64,000 bases of DNA from Merluccius polli (taxonomy: Eukaryota > Chordata > Actinopteri > Gadiformes > Merlucciidae). The notes beneath the pieces were generated by a model. It searched no databases. It worked only from the letters and a program-made list of their open reading frames with translations, and was not told the DNA's origin. Of this stretch, positions 49,196-61,550 are shown piece by piece (positions within the stretch are counted from its first letter, which is position 1; each line of letters begins with the position of its first letter). Both the position numbers and the translations under genes were made by a program. Location: positions 57,501 to 121,500 of the forward strand of contig JAOPHQ010004841.1 of assembly GCA_030340625.1 (NCBI GenBank), read 5' to 3'.

Positions 49196-50285
49196 CTTTA
49201 TGATTACTACCAAAATATCATTGTTTTCTGGTGGCTCAAAGCAAACAGAATTCCCTGTTCTGTTTGCTTTGAGCCACCACTTAACAGCAGCAGCCATGAC
49301 CGCCTGTTCATGAGGCCCTGAGGAAAGCGGTTAACATGTAGCTCCTCTAATGGTCTACAGGTGGCTCACGGTGGTATGGATGCAGCAAGACTCACCTACC
49401 ATCATAAATCAATGGGGAAAATGTGATTTAAAGGTAAAGTCAGCGATCCCGGGGAAAGATTGTTGATATTAGAACTCAACAATAAAAGAAATACACACTC
49501 CAATCAGTGCCCCTTCATGTTGCTAACATAACGTATGCAACACTAATGTTAGCCACCTGTCAAGTAGAAACAGAGCCACCCCAACATCCGTCTTCAAGTT
49601 TTTCAAGTCTCTGAGGTCTCTCCACCGCTGGAAAGCCTCGCCCATGTTTACACGGCTCTTCCCCCGTGCCTGATCATAGCTCGTCTTTTTCAATTGATGT
49701 TCTTCTGACCATGTCCTATTTGGCTGTTTCTCGGCCATCTCTCCTCCTTGACAATGCAATTAGCACATTAGCATGTGCCGGATTTATCGTCACTCTCGCT
49801 CCTACAGCTCGCTTCTGTGTTCACGTTGTTTTATACATCACGTGTTATTAAAATGCAAAACAGTATTATTTCACGTGCTATGTGTGTCTCTTCATACGTC
49901 TGGCATAGAGCTTTTGCACACACACACACACACAACATTTAGCTCACACTTAAAAGCTTTATTTGTGGAGCTTTACAAAGACCCACCAGTATCTCTCTCT
50001 CTCTCACGCACGCACACACACACACACACACACACTGCTGCCATCATCACCACCAGCATCCTTATATACTTTGTAGAAAAGACTACAGCTTCACTTCATG
50101 TCTCTCTATCCCCAGCCTCTGAGCAGGCGGCCGGCTTTGTATGATGGTAGTGTGCAGCAGATGATTATTACTTAAGCACACACACACACAAAAGAATGCA
50201 TGACCATAAATAAATAATGCCGCCTTTCTGTTGTGCTCCAGCAGCATTTCAGGCGAGAGAGTGGGAAAGAAAGACTATGAGGAAG

Positions 50286-50344
<59 letters not shown>

Positions 50345-51984
50345 CACTGTAAGGGAATCAGCAGTGCAGAGAGAGATACAGGAAAAGGGTAGGGCAAAAA
50401 TGCGAAGGGAAAGTGTACAAGAAGGATAAAGAGGCAGGGAGAAAGAGAAGGAAAAGAAAAAAGAGACAGAGAAAGATAGATCGAAGCGGCTTGGAAAAGA
50501 CCTGAGAGACATAGCATTACATTAGTAGCCCAAGGCCAGAGTCTCCTGGCTCCCTTAATGAGTTTCCGTCCGTCTCTCTCCTATTTTTTCCCTCTCTCTC
50601 CCTCTTTCTCTCGTCATGTCCTTCTCTAAGCCCTAGGTCTTTTTGCAGTCTTTTTGTTCTACCCTCTCTTTTGTTGCTTGCTACGGCTTAAATTCGTGCA
50701 CTTTGGGTTATTTTTGTGACGTTACGTTGTTTTGTGTTACATCATCTCAGCGCATATATTCGTTGGGCACGTGGCTCGCATCCGATTTTAGTCGGTGAGC
50801 TGAGCTTGAGTTGGGTTTGACCCCAGAAAACTTGTACAAAACAATGTGATCATCAGGACAGAATGATTGATTATTCAATTTAAATAATAGAACCTTCTGT
50901 CTGTCTGTCCGTCCTGTAAATTGGAGATTTGCACCTTCAACTCGAAGCTTAACATTTTCTTTGCAGATACAAAAAAGGACCAAAAAAAACAAGGCCTTTA
51001 TCTTGTAGCAGCGGGGTCTAAGTTTACCGATCCTGGTTTATTTCCAAACTATGTGCATTGACACAGATGCTATCCGTTGTGCGGCCTTCCACTGTATTGG
51101 CTGAAGGTTAAGAGGATAAGAGGAGAGAGAGAGACACTGTAAGGGAAGCAGCAGAACTCAGGCAAGCTTGTAGGTGTTTTCAGGCCCTTGGATTCAAGAT
51201 AGCTGCTTGCTGCTTTTGCACAATGGATTTCATGGACCAGCGCGTTCGCGATAAGACTTGGAATTGAACCAGCGCATTGTTCTGGGATTGGACTAAAAAG
51301 CAACATGTTGTATTGATCAGCTTGCATCACGTGCTTGCATAATCTACCTGACCTCGCTAGCTCCTCTATCTAGCGATAGCGTCTCCAGAGCCAACACTGT
51401 TGCAAATGCAGTGTTGATTTGATACATGGTAGTTTAGTAGGAGATAGCAGTGTTGATTTGATACATGGTAGTTTAGTAGGAGATAGCAGACGAGCAGAAG
51501 TTTTCTGAAGAGTTTGCAACTGAACACAACTCTCACCCAAGTAGTGAGTCGGATGCTTTAAAACACACATTGTGTAGCTCTACACTTCTGAAGGAAGGTT
51601 TTTCCAAGACACTGAATCCATGAATTCAGACAATCCCTGCCTGTGATGCCTCCACCCATAGGTAATGTATCCTTTGTGCCGTCTTATGCTTAAAATGTTA
51701 GTTTCAAAGCTGCACAAATTAAAGCTAATGCTTCTCTGTGTCTGTTGTGTGAAAAAAAAATAGCAAGGGTGAATTGTGTTATATGCAACTCATGTAACAT
51801 GCTTTTCATATGACTACATGCAGAATGTTTTTTATCGGGTTGCTCTTGCTAACCTCAGTTAGCTTAGAAAGAAATGTTCAAACAGTCAGGGAATGTTTAT
51901 ATAGCCTACTGGACAACTAGTTTTTTGTAGTTTCTTATTGAATCGAAATCAAGCGTCCTGTTAATAATCCCTGAAAGCGGCTAT
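49196..51984. other. non-coding interval between two inverted repeat copies
   Basis: No gene recognised. It holds (CA)n at about 49916-49934 and 50010-50036, a (GA)n tract at 50291-50341, and a direct 43-bp duplication at 51410-51488 (GCAGTGTTGATTTGATACAT and GGTAGTTTAGTAGGAGATA, two copies). Confidence 0.5.
50291..50341. repeat. (GA)n microsatellite
   Basis: About 51 bp of GA dinucleotides inside a longer purine-rich strand (50270-50510). Confidence 0.95.
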
Positions 51985-52250
51985 AGGTAAGATTTGAGAG
52001 TTGTAAAGAGAGAGAGAGCAGAAAAGAGCAGAAGCTAGATTTTGAAAAAGTGTTACATTCACGCACCTGTGATTGACAGGCAAGATGGATTCCCAGAGGG
52101 GAGGTTGGTCAGATAGGAGCTGGGAGCAGTCTAAAATGGAAATGGCCATACAGAGGCAGACGCAGTCGACTCGAAACAGATATTCTTGAAGCGAATATCA
52201 CTCACTAATAGCTGACGGATGGCCATGACATTTCTAATAAATTACACTCA
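51985..52250 (-). repeat. interspersed repeat copy, minus orientation
   Basis: Reverse-complement counterpart of 48853-49195; see TTGAGAGTTGTAAAGAGAG, GACAGGCAAGATGGATTCCC and CTGACGGATGGCCATGACAT. The outer part continues into a CACCTTTAAAT tail. Confidence 0.6.
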
Positions 52251-52329
52251 AATAATAGCTCTTAAATCTTGCCTACAGCACCTTTAAATCGAGCAACCTC
52301 CATCAATAATATCAAACACAATAGGACTT

Positions 52330-52469
52330 TAATTAAAGTAATAATCTTGAAGATTTTCATGTAAATAAATGTCTGTTTAATCACTATCGATCGCCAAATG
52401 TAGCAATTACCGCTTATTGCCATAGGTGTCGCCAAAGAGAATTAAATGGAAATCTTCGAGATTGCCTCT
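52330..52469 (+). repeat. short repeat flanking the Kolobok-like element, copy 1
   Basis: ATGTAAATAAATGTCTGTT near its start and GAAATCTTCGAGATTGCC near its end recur in the same order and strand at 53372-53600, right after the Kolobok-like element. The two copies are diverged. Confidence 0.6.
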
Positions 52470-52473
52470 TTAA

Positions 52474-53367
52474 AGGACAATTCCGGCACAAAATGAGACC
52501 ATATGATCATAACATGTCCACCGAGTTGGACCGTTCTCTGGGATCAGTTTTCATTCTAGTTGAATGTAACCAAAGTTCTCGAAAACCGCAAATTATCTTA
52601 TAACACTAGCTGTGGGGGCAGACATTCATGTAAAATAAATCGCAATTCTATACCACCAACAAGGCTCACAATCGCACCACACTTCCACGGTAGCATAATG
52701 AGGGTCCCTACATGTAAAACGCAGCATTGATAACTTTGTAAGTGTACAGACAGTTTATTAAAAAGAAAGTTTAGAAAGCCAGTGCCTTCACGAAAACAAG
52801 CGGGCGCCATCTTTGGAAAACAGTCACGACCAGTCGAGCAATGAACGCCGTGCAACATAATGAGCCGGAAGGGGCGTACACATGAGATGTCAATGAATCA
52901 GAAGGTGTGCAATCTAGTAGAAGGTGTGCGAAGTGCGAACAGTGCGTGTGCATAGAGAAGAGAAGAAAATGGTTTGTGTTTGTGCTTTTCCCGGCTGCGT
53001 TCGTCGCTCGACTGGTCGTGACTGTTTTCCAAAGATGGTGCCCGCTTGTTTTCGTGAAGGCACTGGCTTTCTAAACTTTCTTTTTAATAAACTGTCTGTA
53101 CACTTACAAAGTTCTGCTTCGTTTTACATGTAGGGACCCTCATTATGCTACCGTGGAAGTGTGGTGCGATTGTGAGCCTTGTTAGTGGTATAGAATTGCG
53201 ATTTATTTTACATGAATATCTGCCCCCACAGCTAGCGTTATAAGATAATTTGCGGTTTTCGAGAACTTTGGTTCCATTCGACTACAATGAAAAGTGATCC
53301 CAGAGAACGGTCGAACTCAGTGGACATGTGTTATGATCAAATGGTCTCATTTTGCAGGAATTGTCCT
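52474..53367. mobile_element. Kolobok-like fold-back element, 894 bp, TTAA duplication
   Basis: Terminal AGGACAATTCCGGC / GGAATTGTCCT inverted repeats continue inward for about 365 bp (52474-52839 against 53002-53367) with scattered differences, leaving a spacer of about 165 bp. TTAA flanks both ends (52470-52473 and 53368-53371). Kolobok transposons are known to target TTAA and to encode THAP-domain transposases. Here a THAP-like start (ATG at 52969) runs from the spacer straight into the right arm, which fits. The element has no transposase body. piggyBac also uses TTAA but lacks THAP. Confidence 0.7.
52969..53133 (+). pseudogene. truncated THAP-type start inside the fold-back element
   Basis: Reads MVCVCAFPGCVRRSTGRD then CFPKMVPACFREGTG before a stop at 53133. 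The Cys-x3-Cys pair after the initiator Met (C5 and C9 counting from 52969, approximately) and the FPGC word match the N-terminal half of THAP domains. The conserved Trp and the C-x2-H pair are missing. On the left arm the complementary sequence has GCGGGCGCCATC where the right arm has GATGGTGCCC, so the arms differ there. Confidence 0.45.
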
Positions 53368-53371
53368 TTAA

Positions 53372-53600
53372 GACGATTTTAATGTAAATAAATGTCTGTT
53401 AAGTCACTATATATCGCTGAATGAGGCAACACAATGGTGATTGAGCCTTTGGTCCACTGATGAAAGCCCTTGCTATTTCAGTATTTTGAATGTTAGGAAC
53501 TGGGTGTCGGGGCGCGACACACCTGCAATTACTGCTTATCACCGTAGGTCCTGCCAAAGAGAATGGAGCAGAAATCTTCGAGATTGCCACTTTAAACTGT
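53372..53600 (+). repeat. short repeat flanking the Kolobok-like element, copy 2
   Basis: Second copy of the repeat at 52330-52469. It is longer by an insertion with AGGAACTGGGTGTCGGG in the middle. Confidence 0.55.
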
Positions 53601-53629
53601 AAATTTAAATATACACCTTTTGAACAGAT

Positions 53630-54180
53630 GGTTTGTTAGGAGTTTTGTCTGGTATATCAACATGAACTTGGGATTATTCTTTATTATATTTGTGTGTTGG
53701 TAACTGTACACTTCACTGTGTGCCAATTGTTCATGTTTAGACTAAATGTACTAGGGCAGAGGGACCACCTTATCTGTTATCCTTGAAACGCCTATAAGGT
53801 TTCTCCAGCCCAAGGAAAAATGTCCCTTCCTCCACTCAGTATAAACTGTATAAACTTGTATATCTTGTGAAGGCCTTGTGCCTCCTTCAGCTAGTTCTCA
53901 GTGACATTGTTTTGCTTCTTCAAATTCTCAGACATTGTTATCTGGCGGGGTGCTGAGCATGTGATTCGCACATACGCTACTTACTTGTTTTTGATTATGT
54001 ATATCTAATGACCTGAATAAACCAGAAGCATTGGGATCACACACAGTAACCACTGTCTTAGTCATGTCCGTGAGCTTCCAGGGTTCGAGAAAAGATAGAT
54101 GACTCCATCCAAATAGACAACAAAGAAAAAGATCACAACATGGTTCAAGTGGTACTTGGCGACAGCATTGGGTCCCACAA
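53630..54180 (+). mobile_element. possible LTR-retroelement LTR and leader
   Basis: After a TGTTAGGAG-type start at about 53633, the segment has AATAAACC at about 54015 and then a GGGATCACACACAG word. It is followed by TGGTACTTGGCGACAGC at about 54150, which is reminiscent of the leader that follows an LTR. No second LTR or coding region is in the window. The call is weak. Confidence 0.25.
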
Positions 54181-54503
54181 AGCACCCTTTAAAAAGCTAA
54201 ACAAAATGTCTCCTTTACCTGTGCAATTATGTGTGATTATGGTCAGCCATGAACTCCAGTGCTTGGATGGCTGAACATCATGATCTGAGATAGCTTATAT
54301 TCTGCAGCACAGAATATCACTGTTGAGCTCTGTAGGGGAGAGATAGGAGGGGGCGTGGCTCTAGAAGACAGGTGCGTTATCGGCAGCATGTGTTGTCAAT
54401 TACTAATCAACTTGATTAGTAATTGAGTAAACCAATAAGAATAGACCCTTTACACAGAGGCATCATCGTAGGACAAACACAGGTGTCGCTCACAACACTT
54501 ATT

Positions 54504-54604
54504 ATGGGTCTGCTCCTTGTATGTACCAGGGCTCGGGTAGTAGACTTATCTTCACTAGTTTAGTCTACTACCCGAGCACTGGTACATACAAGGAGCAGAC
54601 CCAT
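54504..54604. repeat. 43-bp-arm hairpin
   Basis: Left arm 54504-54546 (ATGGGTCTGCTCCTTGTATG onwards) and right arm 54562-54604 are reverse complements at 42 of 43 positions, with a 15-base loop. Only a G/T difference within CCAGGGCTCGG / CCGAGCACTGG breaks it. It could be an RNA hairpin or the core of a small palindromic repeat. Confidence 0.9.
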
Positions 54605-57600
54605 CATCATTATACTCACACTTTACAAACAGGTCGGCCGGGAAGTAGAGAAGTACATCTATTGGAAGATAGATGTACATATAGCTTCAGACACAACACA
54701 CCAACTAACCCCCATTACAACCACCTCCCCTCAGGAGGAGATACAGGTCACTTCCATTCTAAACCAAGCGTACCATAGCAGGTATTGTCCCCACCTCCAT
54801 CAGACTACTCATAATCACATTTTTTAACTACTCAGTAGGCCTACATTTTAGACCGAACCTGGACACTTTACACTGCTTTTAACATGTACTTGTTGAATCA
54901 CGGCAGAGTGAGACCCTGATGCGTATCCTGTGTCATGGAACCCACAACAACCATATAACAAAACACATTTTCTTGTTTAGTTCCACAGCTCCACCACCAG
55001 ACTGTAAACACAGCGAAGGTGGAGCAATGAAACTGAGGTTCCCGATGCCTATTTGATATTTACTCAGGAGAGTAAACAAATAAAATCATGCAAACAAAAA
55101 TCTGTGGTCATTCTGAAAGCGGTTGTATTTCCTAGCGTCAAGGTAGGATATACCCAGACAAACATTTTTTATACCGTCTCAATAACATTTTACTGTCGAA
55201 AAAGGTGTCCTTTCGTGTCGAACATTCCTGGGTTTGAGTCCCACTGGGACTGTACTGTTCAGAGCAAGGTAATGCTGCCATTGATCTAGCTCCATTGTGT
55301 ATGCGTTTATGTGCATTTCCCTGGCCGATGCACAATATTTTATGACCTTATGATTGCTCTGTGTGTATTCAGTATCAGTATCAGCACATACATTATTTTT
55401 TTCAGGTTTAGGTCACACAAAAAAATACATTTATATTTAGAACTGACTGAGGGCCGAAACTTTGATCAAACACTGCTTTATTGCGCTTAGAGATATAGAA
55501 ATTCAAAAACATGTTGAAGATGAAGGATGTGTGAGAGCCATACTGTAACAATAGTAAATGTTATATCTGTATAACGCATGCATATCATATGGAATAGTGT
55601 TGACATTAAGTGATCAAAAAATACAACCTGATGTAAGGTTAACCTTTTTTTCTTCCAGTGTTTTAAGGATATATACCTTGTATCACAAGTTGCTATTTAC
55701 CCATTGTGTCAAAAAACAATGTCGTTATAGGATCTCTCTAGTACATCTCTGTGGTTTTTAAAGGCACACCTGAGGGTTCACTCTTAGATTACACCATGAC
55801 ATGAAATGAAATGAAACTCCTCAGTTATTCGTTTTCAGTTATTCTCTCTTTCTCTCTCTCTCTCGCTCTTGTTGATGAAGTCCTCAACTCTCAAGCACTC
55901 CTTTATTATTTAATAGATCAACATCAGGGGGGCCAAAGTATGACGACGTGTGAAATAATCCTTGCTCAGTTATTTTCCTTCATTGGTTCTCAGCCAACAG
56001 GCATAGAAGTCATAGAATGCTGTAAGTCCTACAAACCTTGAAGGAGTTTATGAGCTCATGCAAGAGACCTTGAACTCTGATTGCTTTTCATGAGGATCTG
56101 GAAAGATATCTATTTTTGACCTTCAAATGTAGGTGTGTGTGTGGGGGGGGGGGGATGCGTGTGTGTGTGTATGTGTGTGTGTGTGTCTGCGCATGTGTGC
56201 ATGTATGTGTGTGTGTTTCAACATAGTGCAACATAAAATAATTAAATTATATATTTTTTCTCTTTAGCACTATGACAGAATTGGGAAGTGTGTTATGGAT
56301 AAAACTATTTAGTTTTACTGTTAGCTCTCAGTGTGACAGTTGAGTTCAGTTGATTGTTTGTCTGTGTCGTGTGTATGCGTTTGTGTGTGCGTGTCTGTGC
56401 ATTTGTGTATGTGTGTGGGTGCGTGTGTGTGTGCCGTTCTATCTGCCACCCCTCTGGGAGCAGTGGTGCTGTAATGAAGTATTGATGTCACGGAGAGGTG
56501 GGTGAGAAGAGGGCGATAATTAGATTTGGTTCTCACTCAGATACGCAGTGTTTCAAAGCGAGACGCGACGCACCCACCGGTAATCACCTCTGCTGCATCT
56601 CTCCCAAGAAGCCCCGCCCACCCCACCCCCCCAAAAAATGTAAATAGCGTGGTGGCGAACCGTGGAACCCCCGATCACACTCACATCCTCACGCAACCCA
56701 ACTGCAGACATGATCATGTCATTGCGTGGAAATTAATGTGCATGTCATGCGTGAACAAACACAACGTGCCCCCCCACCCCCACCCGCCTCGTCACCCAAG
56801 TGGGTACGTTGGCTTGTGACAATGGGAGATTCATAATACATTAATGCTAAACGATGGCTATTATTTTGGTATATATACTTCTATACTTTTATAATGGCAA
56901 ATGTTTTTCCAAACAATGGGGAACAACTGCCAGCCAGTACAGCCAGAAAGATAACTGATAAGGTTACAGCTAGGTCACACAGGAAATGACTAATGGGTAT
57001 TCTGGAAGATCACAATGGTTCAGAGAAGGCAGTGGGTGTGGAAACAGTGGTTAGTTTCCTGTGCTGGACCACTACATCATGCCTCTTCAGTGACTGCTGC
57101 CTCCACTAAAGCAGTTTTCCTGTAGATGTTATACGAATATGCAGGCCAAAGTTCACCAAAGGTGGACACAATTGTACTGAACGCCTAGGGCAGGGGTCAG
57201 GTCTTTCAGTGATTATGTCTGCATAACAAGGCTGAGCATACGTTGTGCTATCAGAATTACATTTAATTGCATACAAAAAAAGACATGTTGAGTTGTGAAC
57301 TAACCCATGACTAACCGGGTCGTCTGCATGACATATTGTTGAACACGGTGAATCGATACATCCCTACACAATGTTGTGTAAATGCCTGGGATACAACATT
57401 GTAGGATACAAATGTAGGATAGGCTACTACATTTTGTATTGGACAAAGTCACAAAACTAAGACAATTTCCAGGTCAAATTCAACAACATATATTACCATA
57501 ATTTACACTGATAATAAACTGAGAGAATAGAATGACAAAGAATCATTATTTCCAGCCTAAATGCTCAGGCCTAATTTGCAATGAATTAATTAAATACTCT

Positions 57601-57681
57601 TCTTTGGCTCTTCTAAAAACAATTTCAAGTCATTAAATGTTTTATGGCTCTGCCAACTAAAAAGGTTCCTGACACCTGAGG
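54605..57681. other. non-coding interval
   Basis: No gene recognised. GT-rich simple sequence lies at 56130-56215 and 56360-56435, with a G-run at 56142-56153. The word ATCGATACATCCCTA near 57351-57366 resembles an isolated hAT-type end in reverse orientation. Reading frames here are short and featureless. Confidence 0.45.
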
Positions 57682-57695
57682 TACGGTGGCCCTGA

Positions 57696-57790
57696 ACAAC
57701 ATTTCACAAAACACGACATTTGAGAAAACATGACATTTCACAAAATACAACATTTCACAATGACGTTTGAGAAAACACAACACTTCCGAT
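57696..57790. repeat. 20-bp tandem array, left end
   Basis: ACAACATTTCACAAAACACG-like units, about five copies; reverse complement of the array at 61857-62005. Confidence 0.8.
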
Positions 57791-58019
57791 TTCAGATTTC
57801 TTGTTTGTGATTGGACAGAACCCATGTCCGTGGTGACATTTCAATGTAATTTCCAAATTAAGTTCAAAGTGTCTTATGTATTACTCTCAGCAGTGTCCTT
57901 GCATGCATTTTAATTGAGTTTGAAAGGATGGAAGAGAAGATTGAAATCATAAGGGAATATTTTAGCAGGGGACATTCATATGATGTAATTCTCAATATGC
58001 TTTCAACATATCATGACAT

Positions 58020-59220
58020 TAAAATGTCATGATAATTAAATCATTACTAACATACTAACTATGTTAAGCATTGATAAAAACAAATGTTACAAATGATTTG
58101 TTTCTCATTAGTAGGTTCATTTATAATAGTTAATTCATTATTAGTAAAACATGAATAAAACATTATTAAATCATTACTAACCTACTAATAAACACTATTA
58201 AGCATATATATAAATGATTTATTTGTTAGTTAGTACAATTGTTAGTTAAGACTTTTGCGTGACCTAATCTAAAGTGACAAGACAAGACAAAAACGCTGTG
58301 TACCGTCAATGCCTTTGCAAGACAGCAAAAGACAGGATAGTCTGGAAATAATTTGGTCGTGAACTTCGTCTCTCAACTCCAACTCCATTCTCGCGTCTCA
58401 AGTTGCTAATCCGACTGTAATGACCGACGCACGGAAGATCCGGATATCCGCTGGCTACACCGTAACCTGCCAGATGCTAACATTGTCGTCAGAAAGATAG
58501 CCGATGGGTTCTGAGATTAGTTACAAATATCTTACGCCAGAATCTGTTTTATGAAACTACCGAGTAATGGGTGTTTTTTGTACCTGTTCAATAAACATTG
58601 TATTTTCTGAACCACCTTGTGTTGTGTCCGTTTCCTCTTGAGGATGTGAGGTTCTGGAATGGTAGCTTCACCCTTAATGGATAACTTATAAATGTTTAAT
58701 AAGGCATAGTTAGTTTTCACTTTAGATTAGGTCACGCAAAAGTCTTAACTAACAATTAGTAAATGCTTTACATCTAGCTTTAGTAAGCATTAGTTGCATC
58801 ATCAACACAACAAGCATTTATTAACTACTTACTAATGCTTTCTAAATGCTTTTTTTTATCACTGGTTTGTAACTACTAAAATACTTCATTTAGGTATGGT
58901 AAATAAGTTGTCTATAAAGTATGAAAATGCAGTTATCAAACACCTTAAAATGGCCCTATTAATACAAAATATTTTTTTATATACAGTAGTCTATATATAA
59001 ATGCTTAACATGGTGTTTATTAGTAGGTTAGCAATGATTTAATAATGTAGGCTATTATTCATGTTTTACTAATGATGAATATTATTACTATTATAAATGA
59101 ACCTACTAATCAGAACCAAATAATTTGTAACACTGTTTATCAATGCTTAATATAGTGTTAGTAAATAGGTTAGTAATGATTTAATAATGTATTGTTGATG
59201 TTTTACTAATGATGAATTCA
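58020..59220. repeat. AT-rich fold-back element
   Basis: A perfect 37-bp stem at 58241-58277 and 58717-58753 (TTAGATTAGGTCACGCAAAA on the right arm) extends outward as imperfect inverted arms of AATCATTACTAACCTACTAA and related words toward about 58020 and 59200. The inner part carries the dispersed fragment 58305-58518. No coding frame. The outer limits are approximate. Confidence 0.65.
58305..58518 (+). repeat. dispersed repeat fragment, copy 2
   Basis: Similar to 36452-36670 over its length, with small indels; see that entry for shared words. Confidence 0.65.
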
Positions 59221-59228
59221 CTATTAAC

Positions 59229-59581
59229 TAGGGCCGGGACTTTAACGCGTTAATTAAGATTAATTAATTACACAATAATTAATGCGTTAAAAAAAATGGA
59301 CGCATTTTAATCACACTTATTTTTGCACCGCAGAACGTTTCTCACTGGATGAGTTTCAGGCGGACCGATTATACTGGAGCACCAACTAGTGTTCATGAGT
59401 TCAGACAACAACAAACCACAGTGAACATGAACGAAGTAGCTGATGAGACCGCTTTGGTTGGCCCCGTGGATGAGACATTGTGTTACAAAAAACGGATGGA
59501 AGCGTCGATAAGAGCATGGTTGTGTGCAAGCTATGCAACAAGGAATTTGCATATCACTGCAGCACATCGAGCCTCAAGTAT
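59229..59581 (+). pseudogene. hAT transposon 5' end with broken BED-finger transposase
   Basis: TAGGGCCGGGACTTTAACGC at 59229 is a hAT-like terminus, followed by TTAATTAA words. A reading frame from 59349 (MSFRRTDYTGAPTSVHEF) shifts into the next frame and continues VVCKLCNKEFAYHCSTSSL (from 59519). This is a BED zinc finger with C-x2-C visible; the His partners are lost because the sequence is cut at about 59578 by the next insertion. BED fingers are the DNA-binding N termini of hAT transposases. It is broken and truncated. Confidence 0.65.
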
Positions 59582-59607
59582 AGGGTGGCCATTCGTCTGG
59601 CTTTAGG

Positions 59608-59672
59608 CCGGACTGTCCGGTTTTTCAATGCCCTGTCCGGCATCCGGCGCAGCATCAAGCCGGACGCGTATT
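59608..59672 (+). repeat. GC-rich dispersed segment, copy 2
   Basis: Near-identical to 39840-39906. Here it is preceded by GGGTGGCCATTCGTCTGGC, apparently the start of its own element that interrupts the BED-finger remnant. Confidence 0.8.
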
Positions 59673-61069
59673 CAGGGCTCCAGAGTGCGACCTAATTTCT
59701 TAAGGTGCGAGTTAAAATTTAATGAAGTCGCTCCGGTGCTACTTACAGGAGGACTCAATGGTTGTGGTTGATAATAAAATATTACTTTGTGGCTCATTCC
59801 TGCGCGTCCTATCTCTCCTCTCTCTCTTGCTCCCTGTCTCTGCCTGCCTGTCTGTCTGCACACGTTACGTGCACAGTCGTGCGCGAACACTGAGAGTGCA
59901 GTCAAACGCTTCTGTGTCATTGTCGTCCTGAGCTCATTCTTCACTCGTTTCAATCGGGAGAACAACCTCTCACCTTCAGCATTTGTAACAGGCAGGGTTA
60001 GGAATATCCTGAGCGCAACAAAGACGCTTGGAAATGTGCTTTGGAGGCCATGTCTGTGTAGAAGCTGTAGCATTATCCTTGGAGAACGTTTTTTTTCTTC
60101 CTGGACGAAGATCTTAAATTGGATGAGCTCTTCTCCGAAGTCTTTGTCCAGATCATCCGAATATATGGAGGCGAGTGCAGCAGCGCATTTACGCACACTA
60201 TCACAGTCTGTGTCCCTGTTAAACAAAACACTAAACAGTTCGTCCAACTCTGTGTATGTAATCGTCTGCTGCCATGCAGGCCTAGTAGGGCATCGCGTTC
60301 TCCTGATTCATCTGGAAAACGTTTTCGTTTTTTGACCCTTTTGGTCTCCTCCTTGTATAGGCGACTAATTCCTTCAATTTTGCGAGCGGCATTTTCTCAA
60401 ACTGATCCCTCTGCGATGCCACATAAGAACGCAGTGACTCCAAAAGACGTTCTGCAGTGTCTAAAGTTATATCATGCTTTTGCAAAGTCTCTGTAGTGGT
60501 CTTGAACCTGGATAGTATGCTATCCCAAACATTTGTCATAATCGCGGTCTCCAATTTATCAAGATGAGCGCGAGTGTTCATCTTGATAAAGTGGCCTCAC
60601 TTCTGGCGTCCCCCTTCTCCTCCGGATCGATGGAAAATCTGCCCAAAGCCTCTCTGATGGCCTTGTAGTTTTCCCTCAATGCCTTGGTCGAGTCTGCTCT
60701 GCATGTCCACCTTGTATTTGATAAGGGTTTAAGAGTCCTGATCACATCTGTGTTGTGGAACATTCCACAACACAGCGGTGTGTGGACTACGCAAAAAACA
60801 TAGAGAGACTGAAGGAAGTCGAAGAAATTCCTTGCATTTGGACAACTGTCCTCTATGCTGTTCACCCCCACAAGATTGAGCGAATGTGCAGCACAGGGCA
60901 CATAATGAATCAGGGGATTAATTTTTTTAAGATGAGCCTGAAGGCCATTATATTTACCAGACATGTTACTAGCGTTGTCATAACTTTGGCCTCTGCAATT
61001 TGACAGGTATAACTCAAAATCCTTTGTCATTTTCACGACACAATAAAACAAAACACATTTCTGGCGCAC
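59673..61069 (-). pseudogene. hAT transposase remnant, DUF4371/ZMYM-like, frameshifted
   Basis: Three minus-strand pieces in order. 61069-60578 has CRGQSYDNASNMSGKYNGLQ and IHYVPCAAHSLNLV, the DUF4371-type RNase-H core near the second catalytic Asp. 60581-60282 has ESLRSYVASQRDQF. 60247-59672 has FVALRIFLTLPVTNAEGERL then FSRLKRVKNELRTTM, the C-terminal hAT dimerisation domain. The pieces lie in different frames, so at least two frameshifts separate them. The element end CAGGGCTCCAGAGTGCGACC starts at 59673 just past the C terminus. The N-terminal half, including the first catalytic Asp, is missing. Proteins of this kind are often annotated as zinc-finger MYM-type 1-like in fish. Confidence 0.75.
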
Positions 61070-61124
61070 ACTACCGCATCAATTTCAGCATCAGCACCTT
61101 GAATATATTAAGTGACTTCTTCAC

Positions 61125-61550
61125 AGGGAGGTGGGGACTATAAGGTATGTAAATACTGCTAATACAATCTGGAATGTAGGTAGACCCGTGAAAAATAAAA
61201 CCTTTTCATCTTTACCCGGAAATGGCCTTTGGTTATAGGAAGAGCACAAATGTCAGAACGCAAATGAATGTTTTCTGTTCTCAGATTTTGAAGTTCACTG
61301 GTAGAACACATAGAATCAATAAAATCACCAGTCATTTCAGTTTGAGGCCCTATACTGCACACATTGTCACTGACATAATCACTTGTGGTAGAATCATCAT
61401 CAGCTGGTATGTCCAGAAGAAGCAAGGAATGGGCAGCTTAATATCAATATGCTTGCATACTATTACACTATAACATTAGTTAAGAGTTGCTGTTATTAAT
61501 ATTTCCCCACCTGACAAGAAATGTGCAGAACAAACTCGAATGTTGTCCAG
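61125..61550 (-). pseudogene. THAP / DDE_Tnp_4-type transposase N-terminal remnant
   Basis: On the minus strand, a frame with RVCSAHFLSGGE (about 61525) shows the CxxH end of a THAP domain. Further on comes STSELQNLRTENIHLR (about 61290-61320). In the next frame comes DEKVLFFTGLPTFQIVLAVF (about 61150-61210), the helix-turn-helix that precedes DDE_Tnp_4 catalytic domains. The catalytic domain itself is absent, apparently lost where the hAT element joins at about 61090. Frame changes show decay. ISL2EU-type elements are a candidate source. Confidence 0.5.
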
